From Polyangium sp. (in: bacteria) (GTDB taxonomy: Bacteria > Myxococcota_A > Polyangia > Palsa-1104), in the NCBI GenBank assembly GCA_025450955.1, contig JANWLJ010000125.1:1-5909 (forward strand): 5,909 bases of DNA. The letters are read 5' to 3'. The notes under the pieces are model-generated. The model saw only the letters and a program-made list of their open reading frames with translations, was not told the origin of the DNA and ran no database searches. Positions within the stretch are counted from its first letter, which is position 1. Every line of letters begins with the position of its first letter. A program made the position numbers and the translations under genes. Shown here one piece after another: positions 1 through 4,692 of the stretch.

Positions 1-756
1 GGCGCTCGTGGTTTTCAGCTTGGCGGCGATCGGCGGCGCGGCCGCGGTGGTCGGCGCCGAGGCGCTGGTCGGCTTGGGATCGCCCGGTGGTGCGGGCGCG
101 CCTTCAGCCGGCGCGCTCGCGTTCGGCTCCGGCTCATGGAGCCGCTCGGCGATCTCATCGCTGACCGCGTCGGCCTCCTTCTCCGCCGGCTCCTCGGGCT
201 GCGACACCTCCGGGCCCATGCCCGGCTCCGGCTCGGCGTACGACTCGGGCTTGCGCGCGATGCCCGACCGCTGCGCCTGCACGGTGTGGGTCAGCTCGTG
301 AGCGAGCAGGCGATCGCCATCCTTGGTTCCCGGCGCGAGCTGACCGGCCCCGAAGTGCACCTCCTGCCCGACGGTGAACGCGCGCGCTCCGAGCGCCTCG
401 GCCGCCCGCGCCGACTCACCGCTGGTGCTCAGCTTCACCTTCGATAGATCCGCGCCGAGCTGGGGCTCCATCTTCGCCCGCAGCTCGCCCGGCAGCGCCC
501 CTCCCCCGGGCGGCAGCTTCGCCGGCGCCGGGTCGTCGCGCTTTTGGTCGAGCTCACTCCACGCCTTGAGCTTGCGCTGAATCTGCGCCGCGGCTTCGGT
601 CTTCTCCTGCCGCACCAGGCGCATCGGGTCGCGCACCGGCCACATCGGATCGCGTTCTTGCTCCGACTGCGGAAGGTACTGACCGCCGGACGCCGGCGCC
701 GCGCTCTTGACCGCTTTCGGTAAAGCCGGCCGCGGGATCTTTCCGCCGTCGCTCAT
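1..756 (-). CDS. DUF4157 (eCIS-core) domain protein with HExxH zinc motif; C-terminus cut off by the window edge
   Basis: The frame is open from an ATG at 756 to the left edge: 252 residues, no stop, so the C-terminus is missing. A GGGGTGG ribosome-binding site at 760-766 supports this start. Residues 1-80 are a charged N-terminal region. About 83-160 match the DUF4157/eCIS-core pattern: 'LPGELRAKMEPQLGADLSKVKL', an 'ALGARAFTVGQEVHF' stretch, then 'LLAHELTHTVQ' with the HExxH motif at H153-E154-L155-T156-H157. Downstream is an acidic helix-like 'EKEADAVSDEIAERL' (192-206), then an Ala/Pro-rich tail from about 208. Known of the family: DUF4157 proteins are frequent in extracellular contractile injection system loci and at the N-terminus of large secreted or toxin-like proteins; HExxH suggests a zinc peptidase. 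Inferred: a peptidase or maturation factor, or the front of a larger effector whose C-terminal domain lies outside. It is the last gene seen of a leftward series and has its own promoter-like element. The domain call is secure, the function is not. Confidence 0.9.
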   Translation of the reverse strand, partial: MSDGGKIPRPALPKAVKSAAPASGGQYLPQSEQERDPMWPVRDPMRLVRQEKTEAAAQIQRKLKAWSELDQKRDDPAPAKLPPGGGALPGELRAKMEPQLGADLSKVKLSTSGESARAAEALGARAFTVGQEVHFGAGQLAPGTKDGDRLLAHELTHTVQAQRSGIARKPESYAEPEPGMGPEVSQPEEPAEKEADAVSDEIAERLHEPEPNASAPAEGAPAPPGDPKPTSASAPTTAAAPPIAAKLKTTSA

Positions 757-785
757 CGTCCACCCCAGATCCTATCCTGCCATTA

Positions 786-815
786 GATTATCGGCGGTTT
801 GCAGGAAAAGGTTGC
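786..815 (-). promoter_or_regulatory. Promoter-like element upstream of the DUF4157 gene (copy 1)
   Basis: Read on the minus strand, GCAACC (815-810) and GATAAT (792-787) are 17 nt apart. The -10-like box ends 30 nt before the ATG at 756, leaving a predicted leader of about 24 nt that holds the ribosome-binding site. The 30-nt element matches copy 2 at 3956-3985 in 22 of 30 positions, and all mismatches fall in the middle. An AAC-containing -35 such as GCAACC is typical of ECF sigma factor promoters; assigning it to an ECF sigma is inference. Confidence 0.6.
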
Positions 816-835
816 TTCTGGTTTTTCGCCGGCGG

Positions 836-2257
836 CTATTCGTCGGTCATCGACGGCGTCGGCGTGTCGACCAGCTCGGCGGCGTTGCAGAAGCTCTGCT
901 GCCGAAAGCCGCGCGGCGGATTGGCCCGCTCGTGATCCGCCGACGCGCGCCGCGATCCGAACGCGCGCTGCCACCGGTCCGCGCTCACCTTGTGCAGTCG
1001 ATCGAGCGCGCCCTTCCACGCCGCGAGCGGCGCGGCTTCGGCCGGCGTCGGCTGAGGCGCCAGCGCGAGCAGCCCGGCCAGATCGTCGATGGTGGTGGTG
1101 TCAGGCTTGGGCTGCGCGAGCAAGGACGCCAAGACCGGAACCAGCACGTGGTCGCGAAACGGCAACAGATCGCCCGCGTCCACCTGACACCACAGGAGCC
1201 GCGCGTGCAGCCGCGCGATCGCCGGCCCATTCTCGGCGCGCGTCCGCGCCAGGAGCTGCCGGAGCGGCTCATCGTAATCGCCCATCGACTCCTCGTAGCC
1301 GCTCACCATCACGTCGACCAGCTTGCCCTTGCACTCGGCCTCGCAGCGCGGCGAGAGCAGATAGGCGGTGAGCCACTTGCGCTGATCGGCGTGAAATTTT
1401 TCCAGCCGCGTCGCCTCGGCGCTGGTGACGAGATCGCCCTCGTGCGCGGCGGCCAGCACCAAAGACGAAATCAGGTGCGCGCCGGTCGACTGTTTTTGAA
1501 ATCGATCGAGCTCGTCCCACTGCCGCCGCTCGTAGAGATCGATGAGATAGGGCTGAAACAGCCACGCCAGCCGCGCCGGCTGGTTCTGAACCTGCCGCTC
1601 GTCGTGGAGGAGATCGACCGGCCCGTGCGCGCCCGGCTGCCAGTCACCCATGTCGTCGGCGATCACCTGCGCGATCGCCGCCGATCGCCCCACGTGCGGA
1701 TCGCTCTTGCACAAAGGCACGTCGCGGGTCAGCCCGAACCGCTGATCGCAGGTGAGCACGAACGCCTGCGCGAGCTGGCCGTAGCTCTTGTCGGCGGTCG
1801 ACTCGAGCACGCTCTTCATGTCCTCGGGATTGTCCTTGCCGAGCTCGAGCGCGTAGGACACCGCGAGCTCGGGATCGAGGATGTTGCCGCGGGTGAGCGA
1901 GAGCAAGACGCCATAGCGCTGGTCGACGGTGGCGCCGCCGTGCGACGCGAGCACCTGAAGGTTCTTCGACAAGATCTCGGCGCGCTCGATGCGCCAGCTA
2001 TTTTCCGCCTGGGTCGCGGCGATCTTCTGCTGCGACTCGGCCTGCCGGGTCGCGATCTCCGACTGCTTGTACTGCCAGATCGAGGTGGCGATCAGCCCCG
2101 CCGCGCCGATGACGAAGGTCGACAAGAACCCGTGATAGGTCTGGATGAACTTCCCCAGCCGACTCGGCTTCTCCTTGTCCTTCCCCTTCTCCTCCTCGCC
2201 CTCGCCCTCGTCCCCGTCCGCCTCCGGCTCCCGCTTTTTCGTCGCTTCGTCGCTCAC
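836..2257 (-). CDS. Single-pass membrane-anchored protein of unknown function (coiled coil plus helical domain)
   Basis: This 473-residue protein belongs to no family I can name. The chosen start is GTG at 2257 (VSDEATKK...). The only upstream alternatives are TTG codons, the furthest at 2323 inside the preceding gene. In order it has: a highly charged Asp/Glu/Lys N-terminus (1-36), one hydrophobic helix (about 44-62, 'FLSTFVIGAAGLIATSIW'), a Gln/Glu/Lys/Ala-rich probable coiled coil (63-100), and a long, mostly helical domain (about 105-425) with possible solenoid character. The Lys/Arg residues just before the helix suggest a cytoplasmic N-terminus and a periplasmic C-terminal domain. Cysteines at 170/183 and 305/309 could form disulfides there, which is inference. 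GGGGGAGG at 2279-2286 is 21 nt from the GTG, too far for an ordinary Shine-Dalgarno, so initiation may rely on coupling to upstream translation. It lies 43 nt after the zinc-ribbon gene and 79 nt before the DUF4157 gene. Confidence 0.85.
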   Translation of the reverse strand: MSDEATKKREPEADGDEGEGEEEKGKDKEKPSRLGKFIQTYHGFLSTFVIGAAGLIATSIWQYKQSEIATRQAESQQKIAATQAENSWRIERAEILSKNLQVLASHGGATVDQRYGVLLSLTRGNILDPELAVSYALELGKDNPEDMKSVLESTADKSYGQLAQAFVLTCDQRFGLTRDVPLCKSDPHVGRSAAIAQVIADDMGDWQPGAHGPVDLLHDERQVQNQPARLAWLFQPYLIDLYERRQWDELDRFQKQSTGAHLISSLVLAAAHEGDLVTSAEATRLEKFHADQRKWLTAYLLSPRCEAECKGKLVDVMVSGYEESMGDYDEPLRQLLARTRAENGPAIARLHARLLWCQVDAGDLLPFRDHVLVPVLASLLAQPKPDTTTIDDLAGLLALAPQPTPAEAAPLAAWKGALDRLHKVSADRWQRAFGSRRASADHERANPPRGFRQQSFCNAAELVDTPTPSMTDE

Positions 2258-2301
2258 GACCGCCAAAGGTACCGCCAACCTCCCCCGGTCGCCATCGCCA
2301 T
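2254..2301 (-). other. Possible 15-codon coupling ORF between the zinc-ribbon gene and the membrane-protein gene
   Basis: An ATG at 2301-2299 overlaps the TGA stop of the zinc-ribbon gene (TGATG). Its frame encodes MAMATGGGWRYLWRS and ends at a TGA (2256-2254) that overlaps the GTG start of the membrane-protein gene as GTGA. A GAGG lies about 11 nt upstream of the ATG. This would carry ribosomes across the 43-nt gap to a start with no well-spaced Shine-Dalgarno of its own. It is very short and could be chance, so it is recorded as a candidate translational-coupling element rather than a proven gene. Confidence 0.25.
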
Positions 2302-2885
2302 CAATCGTGCAGCCTCGCCCCAAACCATTTCACCAACCCCGCCCCATCGAGCAGATCGGGATCCGGCCCGGCAAACCGCGCCAGCTTTCGATCGCCCTCG
2401 TCAGGCTCCTTCGGGAGCGTGTCGATGTAGGGCAGCAGGTGGCCGGGCTTGAGCAGCATCGGCACTTTGTCTTCGGGCCGCTCCGCATCCTTCTTTCGCA
2501 CTGCGCGTGCCGCAAGGGTTGCCATCGCACTTCCACCTGAACGCGTCCGCGTGTAAATCGTGCTAGCAACCACGGCTACAATCGCTCCAACGATAATCGC
2601 GGGATTTTGACCAATCGACGTAAGAAATTCGAGCGCAACCCAGGTCGCGCCCCACAGAACCACGAAAAAAAGGGTTTCGCGCTTCTGTTGAGCTTTCAGC
2701 CGCCGATTGGCCTCTTCGTGCATCGTCTGCAAGACCTCCGGGTTGCTGATGTCGTGCAGGGGAGCGCCGCACTGGCCGCAGGTTCCCGGTCCCGGCGCAC
2801 TCCAGGCGAAGCAAACGATACAGAGATAACGTGGCTCGCGCGGCGCTTCGCGATATGAGCCTGGGTCTTTGGGTTCGCCGCTCAA
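2301..2885 (-). CDS. Zinc-ribbon protein with two transmembrane helices, function unknown
   Basis: The protein has 194 residues. A four-Cys zinc ribbon lies at C22-x2-C25-x10-C36-x2-C39 ('CIVC...CGQC'). A charged helix follows (about 48-70, 'EVLQTMHEEANRRLKAQQKR'), then two hydrophobic segments at about 71-91 and 95-112, and a soluble Lys/Asp/Pro-rich tail of about 80 residues. Basic residues before the first helix and after the second suggest both ends are cytoplasmic. The start is TTG at 2885-2883. It is the only start-type codon between the preceding gene's stop and the first zinc-ribbon Cys, it has GGGAG four nt upstream (2894-2890), and it overlaps that stop as TTGA. An upstream start would cut deeply into the neighbouring gene. 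The 4-nt overlap indicates translational coupling with the 348-aa protein. The ribbon may bind a partner or nucleic acid at the membrane, which is inference; no named family is recognised. Confidence 0.85.
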   Translation of the reverse strand: MSGEPKDPGSYREAPREPRYLCIVCFAWSAPGPGTCGQCGAPLHDISNPEVLQTMHEEANRRLKAQQKRETLFFVVLWGATWVALEFLTSIGQNPAIIVGAIVAVVASTIYTRTRSGGSAMATLAARAVRKKDAERPEDKVPMLLKPGHLLPYIDTLPKEPDEGDRKLARFAGPDPDLLDGAGLVKWFGARLHD

Positions 2886-3928
2886 TGGACTCCCGCCTGC
2901 TTCAGGAGTGCGTCGTTGATTGAATGAATCGCCTGATCGTTTCCTTCGTAGTGACGGATCAAGTGATCGCGGATGAGGAGATACATTTCGTATTCCAATG
3001 CGCCGCGGGTCGAGTTGGCATCCTTCACCCCGAGGCGTAGGCAAGTATTCATCAACTCCATCTGCTCGTCGATAGTTGCGAAAAACGTGGGTTGATAGTC
3101 GTTACGCATGAACTGATTGGCCCACGCCCATGCGTACTGCCGAAGCTGCGCGTCGTGATCACCTTTTCGATGCGCCTGCTCGATGACTCCGAATCCGAGC
3201 TTGATATGAACGGCGGCTATCTCGAGGACGAGAGCTGCCGGATTGATCCCCTCGGCAAATCTAACCAGGGTCTCTTCTCCCAGTTTCTCACCCAGGAACT
3301 TCAATACCTCGACGACCGTGGTCGGGCTGGTCAAATAGTTGGTCAGCGTCTCGCGCACCGCCGACCACTTCCTTTGGGACGCCAAAGCCAGAACCTTGCC
3401 CGCCACCCCCGCCACTACCGCGTGCTTCAGCCCAACTTTTTCCAGCGCCAGGCAAAGGGCGTCGAAGACGGCGTCCGTCACCTCCTCGGTCGCTCCCTCC
3501 TCGCCGCCATGGCGATTATGGGACGTGTCGGAGTCCGCGATGAGCTCGTCGGCGGTCTCGGGGACGTGGGCCGGCGCGGACGTCTCATCGGGGATCGGCG
3601 GAGCGGCGGCCGGCGCCGTCGCAGCCGCCGCCGAGGGTGCCATAGCGGCGCGGGGACTGTTGCGCGCGGCCTCGAGATCCTTATCGCCGAGCTTGCCGGT
3701 CGCTTCGATCCCGTGCGCGATCTGCCAAACGAACAGCCTCGAGCTGTCGGTGGGATCGATGCCGGTCAACTGCAAGAACTCGTGGCGCCGCTGCCGCCGC
3801 CGCCGGACGGCCGCCGCCCTCATCGCGTGCGCGGTCTCCTCGAGGGAGCCGCCGGGCGCCGCGCCTGAGGTTTCATCGCCCTGCCCGCGCCCCGCTTCGC
3901 TCGCTCGGCCGCCGTCTCGCTCGCCCAT
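2882..3928 (-). CDS. Hypothetical protein: Arg-rich N-terminal segment, Ala/Pro linker, helical C-terminal domain
   Basis: First gene of the leftward series, 348 residues. The ATG at 3928 has GAGGGG at 3939-3934, five nt upstream, and follows a promoter-like element by 28 nt. Residues 1-30 are Gly/Glu-rich and disordered-looking. Residues 37-50 are strongly basic ('RAAAVRRRRQRRHEF') and lead into a short probably folded part ('LTGIDPTDSSRLFVWQIAHGIEATGKLGDKDLEAARN', 53-90). Residues 91-148 are an Ala/Pro then acidic linker. Residues 149-348 are a predicted all-helical domain with conspicuous aromatics ('QYAWAWANQF', 264-273). There is no signal peptide or clear membrane helix; 'HAVVAGVAGKVLALA' (169-183) is more likely a buried helix. 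I do not recognise a family. The DNA for the C-terminal part is much less GC-rich than that for the N-terminal part. The basic patch could bind nucleic acid or phospholipid, which is inference. Its stop overlaps the next gene's TTG start. Confidence 0.85.
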   Translation of the reverse strand: MGERDGGRASEAGRGQGDETSGAAPGGSLEETAHAMRAAAVRRRRQRRHEFLQLTGIDPTDSSRLFVWQIAHGIEATGKLGDKDLEAARNSPRAAMAPSAAAATAPAAAPPIPDETSAPAHVPETADELIADSDTSHNRHGGEEGATEEVTDAVFDALCLALEKVGLKHAVVAGVAGKVLALASQRKWSAVRETLTNYLTSPTTVVEVLKFLGEKLGEETLVRFAEGINPAALVLEIAAVHIKLGFGVIEQAHRKGDHDAQLRQYAWAWANQFMRNDYQPTFFATIDEQMELMNTCLRLGVKDANSTRGALEYEMYLLIRDHLIRHYEGNDQAIHSINDALLKQAGVH

Positions 3929-3955
3929 CGAGTCCCCTCGGCCTCAGTCTCCCAT

Positions 3956-3985
3956 GATTATCGGCGATGACGGACAAAAGGTTGC
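3956..3985 (-). promoter_or_regulatory. Promoter-like element upstream of the leftward gene series (copy 2)
   Basis: On the minus strand, GCAACC (3985-3980) and GATAAT (3962-3957) are 17 nt apart, as in copy 1 at 786-815. GCAACCTTTT and CGCCGATAATC are identical in both copies. The -10-like box ends 28 nt before the ATG at 3928, almost the same distance as in copy 1 (30 nt). It occupies the left half of the divergent intergenic region. Confidence 0.62.
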
Positions 3986-4008
3986 GCCCGAACGTGCCCC
4001 GCGCCGGA

Positions 4009-4038
4009 TTGACACCAGGTCAGACCCGGCCGTACCGT
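4009..4038 (+). promoter_or_regulatory. Probable housekeeping-type promoter for the TPR / Cys-rich lipoprotein operon
   Basis: A perfect TTGACA (-35) at 4009-4014 is followed after 18 nt by TACCGT (4033-4038), which keeps the TA---T of a -10 box. Transcription would begin about 7 nt later, at or next to the ATG at 4045, so the message may be leaderless. The -35 is convincing, the -10 is weak. Confidence 0.5.
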
Positions 4039-4044
4039 GGAGGG

Positions 4045-4692
4045 ATGCGGAAATGGACGATGGTGATGGTGGCGGGGCTGCTTCTCGGCTCCGTCGTGGC
4101 CGAGGCGCGCCCAGTCGAGGATGCCTCGACCGCCGAGGCGAAGCAGCACTATCTGAGCGGGATGGCGCATTTCAATCTGCAGGAATATCCGCAGGCGATC
4201 AGCGAATTCGAAGCGGCCTATCGCCTGAAGCCCGACCCGGTATTTTTATATAATCTCGGACAAACCTATCGGTTATCGAATAATGCCGAACGCGCGCTTT
4301 ATTTTTATCAAGCATATCTACGCTCGGCGCCCGACGCGCCCAATCGCGCCGAGGTCGAAGGGCGCATCGCCAGCTTGCAGAAGTTGATGTCCGATCAGAA
4401 ATCAATCGCGACGCCGCCCGATCACACCATCGCGCCCGGAGAGAGGCCGCCCCAAGCAGCGCCCGCGCCGGCGCCGCCACCAACTCCGGCGCCGACAGTG
4501 GCAACCGCCAAGAGTGAGCAGGCGCCGGTCGAGCGCACGCCGGTCTACAAAAAATGGTGGTTGTGGACGATCGTCGGCGTGGTCGCCGCGGGCGCGGCGG
4601 TGGGGATCGCGGTCGGCGTGACTGAATCGTCGCCGTCGTTTGGCGCCGGGCTCGGCACCGTCGGGCCGGCGGCGTTGCAGGTGAGGTTTTAA
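4045..4692 (+). CDS. Exported TPR protein with Pro/Ala linker and C-terminal membrane helix
   Basis: The protein has 215 residues. Its N-terminus is a signal peptide: basic MRKW, hydrophobic core 'MVMVAGLLLGSVV', cleavage probably after A21 (A19-E20-A21). Residues 30-115 hold about two TPR-type helix pairs ('AKQHYLSGMAHFNLQEYPQAISEFEAAYRLKP', 'PVFLYNLGQTYRLSNNAERALYFYQAYLRSAP'). A Pro/Ala-rich linker follows (about 123-157), then 'YKKWWLWT' and a hydrophobic helix (about 171-192) with a short tail. TPRs are protein-interaction scaffolds; this arrangement is common among envelope proteins of myxobacteria. The part between signal peptide and C-terminal helix would lie in the periplasm. The ATG is chosen because it gives a proper basic n-region. 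GGAGGG (4039-4044) abuts it with no spacer, so initiation may be leaderless, or ATG 4060 may be used instead. The gene is coupled to the following lipoprotein gene by TAATG. A stretch at 4240-4320 is strikingly AT-rich. Confidence 0.88.
   Translation: MRKWTMVMVAGLLLGSVVAEARPVEDASTAEAKQHYLSGMAHFNLQEYPQAISEFEAAYRLKPDPVFLYNLGQTYRLSNNAERALYFYQAYLRSAPDAPNRAEVEGRIASLQKLMSDQKSIATPPDHTIAPGERPPQAAPAPAPPPTPAPTVATAKSEQAPVERTPVYKKWWLWTIVGVVAAGAAVGIAVGVTESSPSFGAGLGTVGPAALQVRF

Noticed and set aside
765..785. Sigma-54-like TGGCAGG on the minus strand
   Set aside because: There is no TTGC at the required distance, and the sequence lies downstream of the better-supported element.
757..835. Intrinsic terminator between the membrane-protein gene and the DUF4157 gene
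   Set aside because: No GC-rich hairpin followed by a T run is found on the minus strand; the T run seen belongs to the promoter-like element. Read-through is therefore possible.
707..2452. A 581-codon open frame on the plus strand
   Set aside because: It is antisense to the membrane-protein gene and to parts of its neighbours, is dominated by Arg and Leu, and shows no domain. GC-rich DNA often leaves such antisense frames open. The minus-strand genes have ribosome-binding sites, membrane helices and coherent spacing.
2886..3044. Upstream extension of the zinc-ribbon gene to an ATG at 3044
   Set aside because: It would overlap the 348-aa gene by about 160 bases and adds a low-complexity segment, while the TTG at 2885 has a Shine-Dalgarno and a typical 4-nt overlap.
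3092..4253. Two plus-strand frames (258 and 304 codons) antisense to the 348-aa gene
   Set aside because: Low-complexity Arg/Ser/Ala products. The longer one also overlaps the start of the TPR gene in the wrong frame. No ribosome-binding site or domain.
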